Below, in pieces: positions 1 through 7,704 of a stretch of DNA of 64,000 nucleotides (position 1 is the stretch's first letter; every line of letters starts with the position of its first letter). Made by a program: the position numbers and the translations under genes. The notes beneath the pieces are model-generated. The model was not told where the DNA came from. It did no database searches and saw only the letters and a list, made by a program, of their open reading frames with translations. Origin of the DNA: G965220305 sp965220305 (GTDB lineage: Bacteria > Chloroflexota > Dehalococcoidia > Lucifugimonadales > UBA3495); assembly GCA_965220305.1 (NCBI GenBank), contig OZ244817.1:4216001-4280000 (forward strand), read 5' to 3'.

Positions 1-544
1 GTGCAATCGAAAATGGTGTGGCAACGCCACAGTCCTTGCTCACTGGCCACCGCCGGCAAATGTTGCCTTCCCGCGCCGTCCCGACTGTCTGAAACCAGCG
101 TGAAGGCCCGGTTCAGGGCGGCTGGCCCCAGGAAGCCGGCGTCCAGGCCCACCACCGAGCAAGCGGAGTAGCAAAGGACACAATAGATGCATTCCCGGTG
201 GGGGCTCACGGTCCGCCTTTCCTTGGAATCCGGTGACAGTACCACCGGCCCCTGAATATCCGGTCCCGGGGTGAAGCCGGGGTCTACACTTCGTAGCCTT
301 TCAAAGAAGATTGCCGGGTCGGTTACCAAGTCCCTTACACGGGCAGGTGTCGCAACGGCTGCACCCGGACCGGGCCGCCGTTGTCACCGACCAGAGGACC
401 AAGCAAGGTGCCGCAGGCCAGTCCCTCCTTGCCGTTTACAACCACGCCGCAGGTGCCGCACATCCCAACTCGGCAGGCCCGCCGGAAGGCCAACGAGGGG
501 GGATTATAACCAGCCCGCAGGCCCAGTGTGACCCGCGACCCCAA
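1..544 (-). pseudogene. sdhB: Succinate dehydrogenase/fumarate reductase iron-sulfur subunit, frameshifted and cut by the window edge
   Basis: This encodes the electron-transfer subunit of complex II. The first part reads LAFRRACRVGMCGTCG and then VNGKEGLAC, the 2Fe-2S ferredoxin ligands of SdhB, and reaches LRHLPV before a TAA at 337-335. One base out of phase, the reading continues as RDLVTDPAIFFERLRSVDPG, then ECIYCVLCYSAC (cluster cysteines), FLGPAALNRAF and GLWRCHTIFDC, all SdhB-like, to position 1. Inserting one base just before the TAA restores LPV-VRDLV, so this is a single-base deletion or a sequencing error. No convincing N-terminus is seen above 544, and an in-frame stop lies near 628, so the 5' end may also be damaged. 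No other complex II subunit lies in the window. Confidence 0.75.
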
Positions 545-749
545 CCCTGGAGCTTTATGGGCGTGTGCGAACGCCGCCGGGCCGGACCACCGAACGGAAA
601 CGTTTGGGCTGCAGTACTGAGTTAGTTACGGCGCCGTCGCGTGGGTGGGGAGTCATCCCCGCCCCGCTTGTTGACTACAACCAACCCCGCGACCACTACG
701 GGGGCGGCCACCCATGTGGCTATCGCAGCCCACATCCACAGATTGAAAC

Positions 750-772
750 GGCCCGGCGAGTTGCGCCGGGCC
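750..772 (-). terminator. GC-rich hairpin, possible terminator
   Basis: A 9-bp perfect stem (GGCCCGGCG/CGCCGGGCC) with a 5-base loop lies about 50 bases downstream of the NYN gene on the minus strand. The tract after it is only GTTTC, so intrinsic termination is uncertain. Confidence 0.35.
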
Positions 773-820
773 TTCCAGGGAGACAATGCAGAGGAGAGTT
801 GGCTGGTAAAGTGCATCAGG

Positions 821-1974
821 TCAGTGTAAATCCCCAACTGTTACAAGCCGTTTGCTACGCTCCCTGACGGCTTGCCTAAACAGGTTTCTAACCTTAGTCT
901 TTTCCGACTGCTCCAAGTCACGGCTGAGCCTGTTGCGACACCCTGATAACAAACGGCCATCATACATTGGGGGAATGAAGTTGGGGGTTGAATGCAAATC
1001 CCCCGAAATGGCAACCAAATCTTCAGGACTGGTTGCATTGAGAACCTCATCTACCACCAGGCTGAAAACGCTAGGAACTGCTTCTGCTTCAACAACCTTG
1101 CTGGTGCTAAGCCCGTCCGACAATCCCTGAACGGATAGGGTGACTGGCCGGTTGACAGACAAAAACTTCTGGATGTCTTCTTTAGTCCAATCCGTAACAG
1201 TGTCCGCTTCTTCCTGCAACGCAATGGACAGGTTGTGCTGACCAATCCGCGTAATCTCGACCAGATGGACCCGTGCTCCAAACTTCTGCGCAAGTTCGAC
1301 CCCAACTCGAATGTCGGCATCCCCCGATACCACTACAGCATCCGAGATAGCTTGATTTCGGGCTAGTGGTGCGACTTTATTGAAATGAGGGTTAGCTGAT
1401 AGGGTGGTGAAACCACCTATGGTCACTCCCGCTTACGCGGGTGTCCAGCGTAGCGGGTAGTGGATTCCCGCTTTCGCGGGAATGACGGGATGAAGTATTT
1501 TTATCCCTCAATTCAAAGATGGTCGGCTACTAGTAGGCCAACATCCTTGTTATGACGGGTGGAATGCCGGGTTGCTCGGCAAGGCTCTGCATGGGCCAAG
1601 TATGTCAGAACAAAGGCCCTGCACCACTCAACTCATCATTACAAAGATTTCGGACTACTAGGTCGATGAGGTCAGTGACTATCAGAGAATCAACACCCTT
1701 TTGCTGACCGATGCTGCTGACTGTTCCCATCCGTAATTTGACATCGTTGGTTCTTGCCAATGCGTCCTGCTGCCCAGACCACCGCCCACCCACCATCCCG
1801 TCGTACCATAGGATACGAGGGAGGGAGAAGATCATCGTGTGGTTCAAGAGACACTTATGGCGCAAAGTCCTTCTGGCATATTCGACGTGCTTCAAATCGG
1901 CAGGAGTTGCCGTCATAGGTTATCTGCTGCCCGCCGCCTCCGGTCCCGTCAACGTAGATTACTAATGTCGCCAT
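821..1974 (-). pseudogene. NYN-domain (LabA/DUF88-like) nuclease gene, split by an insert
   Basis: NYN domains are PIN-like RNases. Two pieces of one such domain are visible. The upstream piece (1916-1605) reads ILWYDGMVGG, then KLRMGTVSSIGQQKGVDSL and IVTDLIDL, and runs into a stop. The downstream piece (from about 1378 to 821) reads ARNQAISDAVVVSGDADIRV and FGARVHLVEI, the family's second half. Joining DLIDL to ARNQAISDA gives the usual continuous motif, so about 290 bp has been inserted there. An ATG at 1974 followed by VIYVDGTG looks like the original start, but it is in a different frame from the 1916 piece, so the N-terminus is damaged too. A GTG at 1426 opens the 3' piece (201 aa), which could still be translated but lacks half of the catalytic fold. 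Confidence 0.65.
1354..1645. mobile_element. MITE-like insert within the NYN gene
   Basis: About 292 bp without a coding sequence separates the two halves of the NYN gene. It is bordered by an imperfect direct repeat (GATTTCGGGCTA at 1354 and GATTTCGGACTA at 1646) that matches the interrupted codons. It also carries inverted 8-mers near its ends (AGTGGTGC at 1365 and GCACCACT at 1621). Its core has two small palindromes, CCCGCTTACGCGGG and ATTCCCGCTTTCGCGGGAAT, typical of bacterial intergenic repeats. No transposase is present, so it would be non-autonomous. Confidence 0.5.
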
Positions 1975-2066
1975 TGGAATGGCTGATTCATGTACATATT
2001 ACCGCGAAATAGAGTTATGCAATTTTCTCCAATAACAGGCGGCGTTTCGGTAGGAGGATTGCAAAG

Positions 2067-2090
2067 CCCTCTCGCCCCTCGCGGAGAGGG
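2067..2090. repeat. Palindromic intergenic repeat
   Basis: CCCTCTC and GAGAGGG form a 7-bp stem with a 10-base loop, followed by a G-rich tail. It lies just downstream of the sulfurtransferase stop on the minus strand, so it could serve as an mRNA 3' end as well as being a REP-type repeat. Confidence 0.4.
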
Positions 2091-2141
2091 TGTGGGTGAG
2101 GGGGTGTTCCCCTCGGTAAGGCCGTCACCCTCATCATCCGG

Positions 2142-2936
2142 CTACGGCGGAGAGAGCGGGGCAGAGGTTTCCACCGGGCGCCCGCTGTCCATCCACTCGG
2201 CGTAGGAGCCGTCGTAGAGGCGCACGTCATATCCCGCCTGTTTCATGGCCAGGTAGGACAGGGAGGCGCGGACTCCGCTGCGGCAGTAGGCTACCACCGG
2301 GTCTTGGGTGGTGATACCGGCGGCGGTTAACCTCCGGTTCAGCAGGTCGAGGTCGATGAGCAACTTCCCGTCGGCGCCGGCAGTCTCCGGGTGGGGAAGG
2401 TTGATGGCGCCGGGGATGCGTCCGGGCCGGTGGTCCATTTCCACCTCGCCCCGAAACTCCTCCGGCGAGCGGGTGTCCAGCAGTTTCGCTCCTCCAGGGT
2501 TGGCTGCGTCGTCCAAGGTGGCACGGATCCCCGGATTGGGCCGATGGGTAAAGGTCTTGGCCTCGGTGGGCACGGGCCGGTAGAGCACCTCCCGGCCCTG
2601 TTCCTTCCAGGCCTCGTAGAGCAGGTCCATGACGTGAACGTCGTCCCGGCCCAGGTATTCCAAGACCCAGGCAGCCATGGCGGCGTTGCGGCCATCCTGG
2701 TGGTCGTAGAGCACCGGGGTCACGTCGTCGCCCAAGCCCACGTCGCCGAAGGCGGCGGCCAGTTGCCCCGGCTGGCCGAGATGGCCGTCGGGCCCTTGCA
2801 GCTTCTTGAAGGGGACGTTGACCGCCCCTCTCAGGTGGCCCATTAGGTAGCGCATGGCCGACCGGGGGTCGATTATCAGGTAGTCCGGCTGGCCGATGCG
2901 GTCAGCGACCCATTCCGGGGAAACAAAGGTTGCCAT
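2142..2936 (-). CDS. sseA: Thiosulfate/3-mercaptopyruvate sulfurtransferase (two rhodanese domains)
   Basis: A 264-aa protein that transfers sulfane sulfur from thiosulfate or mercaptopyruvate to a thiol acceptor, presumably in the cytoplasm. The N-terminal rhodanese domain (about 1-125) has the fold landmarks IDPRSAMRYLMGHLRGAVNV but Asp (YDHQDGRN) where the active-site loop sits, so it is non-catalytic. The C-terminal domain (about 135-255) has LLDTRSPEEF and the catalytic loop CRSGVR with Cys218. The CRSGxR form fits thiosulfate sulfurtransferase better than the CG[ST]GVT form of mercaptopyruvate enzymes. Its ATG overlaps the osmC stop in a TAATG, so the two genes are translationally coupled. 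Length is normal for the family. Confidence 0.9.
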   Translation of the reverse strand: MATFVSPEWVADRIGQPDYLIIDPRSAMRYLMGHLRGAVNVPFKKLQGPDGHLGQPGQLAAAFGDVGLGDDVTPVLYDHQDGRNAAMAAWVLEYLGRDDVHVMDLLYEAWKEQGREVLYRPVPTEAKTFTHRPNPGIRATLDDAANPGGAKLLDTRSPEEFRGEVEMDHRPGRIPGAINLPHPETAGADGKLLIDLDLLNRRLTAAGITTQDPVVAYCRSGVRASLSYLAMKQAGYDVRLYDGSYAEWMDSGRPVETSAPLSPP

Positions 2937-3469
2937 TAACCGACCATTTCAAAGTCGGTCTCAACGGCGGTGGCATTGGCCACCGACTGGGTGACCGGAG
3001 AGCCCTCCACCGCCAGACGCCAAATTTCCTTCAGGGTCTCCTCGTCGGCATCGGCGCGCACGAAGCACTTGGCCGAGATCCTGCCGTAACCCGGGTTTCC
3101 CTCGTCCTCGACACCGGCCCACTTGCGGATGTTGTCGAAATACCCTTCCACGGCGACTTCCAGGTCGTGGATGCGGACGCCCTGCTTGGTAGCGTTGACC
3201 ACAAAGCCAACGGTCATACAACTGCCAATGGCCGACAGCAGTTGCTCGTGGGCGCTGGCGGCCACGTCGGTAGCGGTCAGGTCGCCGGGTTCGTCCATGT
3301 CCACCTGGTGGTTGCGCATGTAGGCGCGGGCCCGCATACCGTCCTGCCAGACTACCCGCGACTTCCAGGGCCCGGTTACGGCATTGAAAACGTCCGGGTC
3401 CCGGAAGGAATCAAGCACTTCGGCCAATTTCTCTCGGGGCAGCCCGTTGAGGTTTCCTTCTTGCGTCAT
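2936..3469 (-). CDS. OsmC/Ohr family protein
   Basis: A 177-aa OsmC-fold protein; the family contains thiol-dependent peroxidases of the cytoplasm. The first family cysteine is present (IGSCMTVGFV, Cys84). The second, normally in a CP motif, is replaced by Ser157 in EGSPVTQSV, so a classic two-cysteine peroxidase cycle is not possible. It may instead act in another sulfur or acyl-thioester role. The coupled downstream sulfurtransferase supports a sulfur-related job. A run of about 30 residues before the core domain (PREKLAEVLDSFRDPDVF) is shared by OsmC proteins of the YhfA-like branch. The gene is separated from the MetE-like gene by 57 bp and probably belongs to the same transcript. Confidence 0.8.
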   Translation of the reverse strand: MTQEGNLNGLPREKLAEVLDSFRDPDVFNAVTGPWKSRVVWQDGMRARAYMRNHQVDMDEPGDLTATDVAASAHEQLLSAIGSCMTVGFVVNATKQGVRIHDLEVAVEGYFDNIRKWAGVEDEGNPGYGRISAKCFVRADADEETLKEIWRLAVEGSPVTQSVANATAVETDFEMVG

Positions 3470-3526
3470 GTCCGGCTCCTTATTGTTTATTGGCGCCTGT
3501 TCGGTAAGGACCTGCCAGCCGAGGCA

Positions 3527-4690
3527 CTACTGGTATTCAGCCCTCAGCTTTTCCGCAGCCTGGGCAATTACCCGCATCTTCCTGGCGGCCATCTCGTGGG
3601 TGTTGACGTTGCGTTCCGCGAAGGTGCCAAAGCCGCAGTCGGGGTTGAGGTAAATCATCTCCGGGTCGAAGTATTGCAGCAACTCCTTGACCCGGTCCAC
3701 TATCTGCTCCGGCGGTTCGATGTCATCGGTGCGGGGATTGACCACCCCGAGGCCGATTTCTTTCTCGTTGCTGTATTCCTTGAATACCTCCATCTCTCCG
3801 GCGCGGGGCGTGGCGCACTCCAACACCAACTGGTCGATATTCATCTGGACCAGGTAGGGGAGCATCGGGCCGTAGTTGCCGGTGAGCAACACATCTTCCC
3901 GGCGGCTCCAGTTCCCCCGGCAGATGTGGACACCGGTCTTGATGCCGGTGATGCCCTCGGTGGTCTGGTTCATCAGCCGCACCGCCATTTCCAGCTCGTC
4001 GGTGGGGTCGCGGCGGTTGGGCAGCGCCGCGCACATGAAGGTCTCGGTGCTCTCCTCGCCGAACACCACCTGGCTGAGAATGGGTTCGTCCAACTGAACG
4101 AAGTCGCAGCCCTGGTCCCGAAGGGCGATAATCTCTTCCCGCAGAATGGCCACCACGTCCCTAGCCAGGTCTTCCGGGTCGGGGTATACCCGGTCGGAGA
4201 GGCCCTCAAACCAACTGGAGCGGGTCAACATATAGGGACCGGGCAGGGGAATCTTTATCTGCCGGTCGGTGTGTTCTCGGATGAAGGCCAATTCGTCCAG
4301 CGCCAGGCCCTGCCGTTTGCCGATGCGGTCTACTACGATAGGACTCTTGATGGCAAAGGATGGCACGTCCAGCGCCCGCAGCACCTCTTCCATGCGGGCC
4401 CGGTCCCGGGAGTAGTCCAACAATTCCGAGACCTTCATCAGTTGCATCCCGGTCAGCTTGTCCACGGCGAAGGAGTAGAAATTGTCCCGGCGCTGTTCCC
4501 CATCGCTGAGGATGTCCACTCCGGCCTCTTCCTGGGCCCGAAGGCAGGCCAACACTTCGCCGTCGGCCACGGCATTGAATTCTTGCAGGGTAATTCCCCC
4601 CGCCTCCTTCTGCCGCAAAGCCCGCACCAACTCGGTGGAGCGGGGCCAACTTCCGACCACGGTAACGGGGAACAAGGGGCTGTCCGCCAT
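3527..4690 (-). CDS. MetE C-terminal-domain-like methyltransferase (core-MetE type)
   Basis: A 387-aa protein matching only the catalytic barrel of cobalamin-independent methionine synthase. Visible landmarks are the VVGSWPRS opening, SDGEQRRDNF, DFVQLDEPIL, the zinc-site segment GVHICRGNW and the final NPDCGFGT with the zinc cysteine. The N-terminal half of full-length MetE is absent, so it is either a core methionine synthase, as known from archaea and Dehalococcoides, or a relative that moves alkyl groups to other thiols such as coenzyme M. The ATG at 4690 is chosen over an upstream start at 4732 because GGGAGG sits 7 bases before it. It leads a probable operon with osmC and the sulfurtransferase. 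Confidence 0.8.
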   Translation of the reverse strand: MADSPLFPVTVVGSWPRSTELVRALRQKEAGGITLQEFNAVADGEVLACLRAQEEAGVDILSDGEQRRDNFYSFAVDKLTGMQLMKVSELLDYSRDRARMEEVLRALDVPSFAIKSPIVVDRIGKRQGLALDELAFIREHTDRQIKIPLPGPYMLTRSSWFEGLSDRVYPDPEDLARDVVAILREEIIALRDQGCDFVQLDEPILSQVVFGEESTETFMCAALPNRRDPTDELEMAVRLMNQTTEGITGIKTGVHICRGNWSRREDVLLTGNYGPMLPYLVQMNIDQLVLECATPRAGEMEVFKEYSNEKEIGLGVVNPRTDDIEPPEQIVDRVKELLQYFDPEMIYLNPDCGFGTFAERNVNTHEMAARKMRVIAQAAEKLRAEYQ

Positions 4691-4976
4691 TTGGTATCCT
4701 CCCGGGCTTCGACTTTGCGGTGGGTCTGTCACGAGGTGTTCTGGCCGCCCACGCTGGCCCTAGCCACCCATAATTTATCCTAAATCTCTGGGGAGCACAA
4801 ACTGTTTCTCGTAGCGTGCCTTAGCAATTGGCTAAGGACGAAATTGGCCTGCAGAGCGGAAGGAAGGAAAGTACTTGGCCCCTTGAACCCCTGGACCTTT
4901 TCGGTGGCGCCCAACGGGGCGTGTTTACCATTGAGCTTGGAAGGACCGACGCAGAAGCCGAGTCTGAAGTTGTAAA

Positions 4977-5013
4977 TTGCCTCCGCTGAAGGAATGTGTA
5001 TAATATATACACA
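4977..5013 (+). promoter_or_regulatory. Promoter with a perfect palindromic operator for the RHH-PIN pair
   Basis: TTGCCT (4977-4982) and TATAAT (4999-5004) form a promoter with a 16-bp spacer. The -10 lies inside TGTGTATAATATATACACA (4995-5013), which has perfect 8-bp arms around a 3-base centre. This is the expected operator layout for autorepression by a ribbon-helix-helix antitoxin dimer. Confidence 0.75.
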
Positions 5014-5037
5014 TAAATGCCGCAGGGAGAAGGCAAC

Positions 5038-5313
5038 ATGGCAAGAGTGCAGTTAATCATCCCCGATGGCGATCGTGACCGCTTCACCCTTCAGGCCCGA
5101 AAGGAAGGCATGACGCTAAGTGCGTGGCTCAGGGCCGCCGCCCACGAGCGCCTTGAGGAACGGCAGCGACGGGAACAGTTTGAATCGCCGGAGGACTTGG
5201 AAGCGTTTTTCCGCCAGTGCGACGCCTTGCAAGGCCCCGACTCGGAACCAAATTGGGACGAACACCTCCAAGTGATCAATGCCTCACGTGGACGGGGGAC
5301 CACCAATACATGA
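5038..5313 (+). CDS. Ribbon-helix-helix antitoxin
   Basis: A 91-aa basic-acidic protein. The first 50 residues read as a short beta strand (ARVQLIIPDGDRDRF) and two helices (RKEGMTLSAWLRAAAHERLEE), as in CopG/RHH DNA-binding antitoxins. The acidic tail (ESPEDLEAFFRQCDALQGP) would clamp the toxin. The ATG at 5038 is chosen because GGGAGAAGG precedes it; an ATG at 5017 lacks such a site. The stop overlaps the ATG of the PIN gene (ATGA), which couples their translation. It should repress its own promoter through the palindrome just upstream. Confidence 0.8.
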   Translation: MARVQLIIPDGDRDRFTLQARKEGMTLSAWLRAAAHERLEERQRREQFESPEDLEAFFRQCDALQGPDSEPNWDEHLQVINASRGRGTTNT

Positions 5314-5711
5314 TATTCATCGACACTAATGTTTTCATGTATGCAGTCGGCAGGCCCCACCCAATTCGAGGCCTCGCCAGGGAGTTCTTCGTACAAGCTA
5401 ACCGGAACCGGACGCCTCTGGCCACATCAGCGGAGGTCCTGCAGGAGTTGTTACATGCATATCTCCCAGCGGGGAGGTTGGAAACCCTCGAGGCCGCAAT
5501 GTCGTTGGTGGCTGGGTCTCGTGTTGAAGTGTGGCCCCTCCTAGCAGAGGATATCGTAGTAGCCAGACTACTGCATGGTAGTTATCCGATACTGGGAGCA
5601 CGGGACCTTTGCCACCTGGCCAGTTGTCGCCGGCGCGGTGTGAATGAGGTCAAGACTTTTGACCGAGACCTCCTCTCGGCTTTCGACACCATGTTTGGCG
5701 CGAGACCTTAG
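5310..5711 (+). CDS. PIN-domain toxin (VapC-like ribonuclease)
   Basis: A 133-aa protein with the complete PIN acidic constellation: FIDTNVF (Asp5), SAEVLQELL (Glu42 and Glu46), GARDLCHLA (Asp99) and TFDRDL (Asp118). VapC-type toxins use these residues to hold Mg2+ and cut tRNA or rRNA. It starts inside the antitoxin stop codon. Small size and promoter architecture fit a type II toxin-antitoxin system. The target is not predictable from sequence. Confidence 0.85.
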   Translation: MIFIDTNVFMYAVGRPHPIRGLAREFFVQANRNRTPLATSAEVLQELLHAYLPAGRLETLEAAMSLVAGSRVEVWPLLAEDIVVARLLHGSYPILGARDLCHLASCRRRGVNEVKTFDRDLLSAFDTMFGARP

Positions 5712-5858
5712 CGGTGGCAACCCTACAAGAGGGCGCCCGCGCACCTGTCGTAGCCCCACCGTTTGACCTGACGATGGCCGGTTGCTACACTGACTTGGTA
5801 GCTATGTGGCCTTGCCACTAGGCCCAATTCTGGTGACGGATTAGCAAAGGGAGGGGAC

Positions 5859-6488
5859 ATGATTTACGAAATGCGTACCTACACTTTGAAGCCCGGTGCG
5901 ACGGCTGAATTTGAAGAGCGGTTTGCCCGCAGGCAACCCACCCGCGAGAAGCATTCCAAGTTGGGGGCCTTCTGGCATACCGAGTTTGGCCCGTTGAACC
6001 AGGTAGTCCATGTTTGGCCCTACGAGGACTTGCAGCACCGCATGGACGTGCGCGATGCTATGGCCAAGGACGAGGAACTGCAACAGTTTCGGCCTGCCAG
6101 CGGCACCATCGTCGCGCAGGAGTCGGAGGTCTACATTCCCGCCCCGTTCATGCGCCCCTTGGGCGGAGACCAGGCCCTGGGCAGCTTCTACGAGATGCGT
6201 ACCTACACCTTCCTGCCCGGCGCAATGCTCGAACTGCTGGTAAGCTGGGGCGAGGCCATCCCCCACCGCGAGGAATATTCTCCCCTGGCCGCCGGTATGT
6301 ATTCCGAGCTGGGAGGACTGAATAAGTGGGTCCATATATGGCCCTATCAGTCCCTGGAAGAGCGCAACCGGGTCCGGGAAGAGTCCCGGCAGGGTGGGCA
6401 CTGGCCGCCCCAGGGCTCCTTCCGGGAGTCCATGATTAAGCAGGAAAACAAAATGCTGATTCCCGCCTCCTTCTCGCCGATGCACTAA
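5859..6488 (+). CDS. NIPSNAP-family protein with two repeats
   Basis: A 209-aa protein built of two tandem NIPSNAP (dimeric alpha-beta barrel) domains. Residues 1-100 start MIYEMRTYTLKPG and contain HVWPYEDL; residues about 110-209 start FYEMRTYTFLPG and contain HIWPYQSL. The fold resembles ABM and EthD-type barrels that bind small hydrophobic or haem-like ligands, but no catalytic role is established. GGGAGGGGAC precedes the ATG. It stands alone and is closed by a strong terminator. Its function is unknown. Confidence 0.85.
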   Translation: MIYEMRTYTLKPGATAEFEERFARRQPTREKHSKLGAFWHTEFGPLNQVVHVWPYEDLQHRMDVRDAMAKDEELQQFRPASGTIVAQESEVYIPAPFMRPLGGDQALGSFYEMRTYTFLPGAMLELLVSWGEAIPHREEYSPLAAGMYSELGGLNKWVHIWPYQSLEERNRVREESRQGGHWPPQGSFRESMIKQENKMLIPASFSPMH

Positions 6489-6600
6489 CCCCAGCGCGGC
6501 GGGCGCAAACGGCTCCGGCGCACCCCAGGCGGGTGGCCCAATTCATGGGTTGGTAGGAGCGGTCAAAGTCCGTATGCGCCCGGGTTTCCCCGTTGATTGA

Positions 6601-6644
6601 GGTAATGGCCCGCCGACGACAGCGGGCCATTACCTTATTTTATT
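6601..6644 (+). terminator. Strong intrinsic terminator after the NIPSNAP gene
   Basis: GGTAATGGCCCGC (6601-6613) and GCGGGCCATTACC (6622-6634) form a perfect 13-bp stem with an 8-base loop, followed by TTATTTTATT. Confidence 0.9.
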
Positions 6645-7057
6645 GCTTGTAGTGGGCAGATATTGGACTGTCCGGCGTAGGCCCGTCTGGAGTCAGCAAT
6701 TTTCAATATTCGCCAGTCGCTGCTCAGGTTTAGCTCCGCTTGGGGGCGGCCAACCGCCCGAATCGGGTGTGGACGGCCTCGCCGATAGCAGGTCAGTGGC
6801 ACCTCCCTGGACCGTAGGTGCGACACCTCCACAAACGGGCGTCACCGGAAGATTGAGCATCCCAGGTTGCCGGGCCGGCACGGGACCCGCCGCCGCCGAC
6901 TTGGATATTGTCGAAGGGCGCAAATGGGCTTTACACTTGGGTGCTGTTGTCATAAACTTACTTGCTAACGAGGCAGTCGTCGATAGACCAAGGGGCCAAC
7001 TATCGAGAAATTCGATGGTTTTTCCCCGGGCGGCGTACCGCATCAGGTTGTTTATTG
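6645..7057. other. Gap without a recognised gene
   Basis: About 410 bp precede the B12-binding mutase subunit. Open frames exist on both strands but show no family motif or good ribosome site. I looked for a cobalamin riboswitch and found CAGTGGC (the complement of the B12-box core) near 6794, but without the surrounding conserved elements in order, so none is claimed. The area may be the untranslated leader of the downstream gene. Confidence 0.5.
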
Positions 7058-7474
7058 ATGGTTAGTGACAGGCGACCCATCCGAGTCTTGGTGGCAAAGC
7101 CGGGACTGGACGGACACGACCGAGGGGCCAAGGTGATAGCCAGGGCCCTGCGGGACGCGGGTATGGAGGTAATCTATACCGGCATCCGCCAGACCCCGGA
7201 GATGATAGTCGGGGCCGCTGCTCAGGAGGATGTGCAGGTCCTTGGGCTCAGCATCCTGTCCGGCGCCCACTTAGAAATTCTGCCGGACATCATGGGACTG
7301 CTGCACCAGCGGGATATGGACGATGTGTTGGTAGTTTTGGGGGGGATTATTCCGGAGCAAGACCGGGAGGCCCTATCGGAAATGGGTGTCGCCGCCGTAT
7401 TTGGGCCAGGCACTTCCACCCAGCAGATAGTGGAGCTAATAGAGACTGAATTAAGCGCCGGCGCCAGCCGGTAG
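7058..7474 (+). CDS. mcmB: Methylmalonyl-CoA mutase, cobalamin-binding small subunit
   Basis: A 138-aa stand-alone B12-binding domain. It has the [10 protein letters not shown] motif, in which Asp18-x-His20-x-x-Gly supplies the lower axial ligand of cobalamin, followed by LSILSGAH and the VVLGGIIP glycine turn. It would pair with the separate catalytic subunit encoded at 20933-22615 to isomerise methylmalonyl-CoA and succinyl-CoA, as in split bacterial and archaeal mutases. The ATG at 7058 is taken because homology begins at [12 protein letters not shown]; a weak AGG lies 11 bases upstream. It sits 13 kb from its partner and is apparently monocistronic. Confidence 0.9.
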   Translation: MVSDRRPIRVLVAKPGLDGHDRGAKVIARALRDAGMEVIYTGIRQTPEMIVGAAAQEDVQVLGLSILSGAHLEILPDIMGLLHQRDMDDVLVVLGGIIPEQDREALSEMGVAAVFGPGTSTQQIVELIETELSAGASR

Positions 7475-7588
7475 ATAGGATAAGGCGCTCCGGGGCCACC
7501 TCAGGTGGCGCCCTGCCCACTCCCGTTAGCTGAGTTATAGGTGCTCACTATGTTGGGTCAAACTCAACAACTAGGCCTTCATTTCCCC

Positions 7589-7619
7589 TTGACACCTTCC
7601 CAAGTGGTGCTCGTATAAT
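7589..7619 (+). promoter_or_regulatory. Sigma-70-type promoter of the yceD-rpmF-fabD-nusB-acpP block
   Basis: Consensus TTGACA (7589-7594) and TATAAT (7614-7619) are separated by 19 bp. This is slightly long, but both boxes are perfect. It lies 86 bases before yceD, in the right place to drive the whole block. Confidence 0.75.
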
Positions 7620-7704
7620 CTTACGCGTTAGTTGCCGCTTCAACTTGGGAATGATTGCGTAAATCATAGAAAACAACTCCTTTTGGGATAATCTTGGTCG
7701 ATTT

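Noticed and set aside
622..837. 71-codon minus-strand frame with one hydrophobic stretch between the NYN and SdhB remnants
   Set aside because: It starts inside the NYN gene, contains the 750-772 hairpin in its coding sequence, and has no ribosome site or recognisable family.
2930..4783. 617-codon plus-strand frame over the OsmC and MetE-like genes
   Set aside because: It is the antisense shadow of two clear minus-strand genes. Its His/Gly/Val-rich sequence has no family motif.
6780..6900. Possible cobalamin riboswitch upstream of mcmB
   Set aside because: A single CAGTGGC and GC-rich pairs are present, but the ordered B12-box elements and helices are not. A covariance-model search (Rfam cobalamin) would decide.
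6643..7065. 140-codon plus and 116-codon minus frames before mcmB
   Set aside because: Neither has a ribosome site, motif or plausible composition; they overlap each other, and the gap is better seen as leader DNA.
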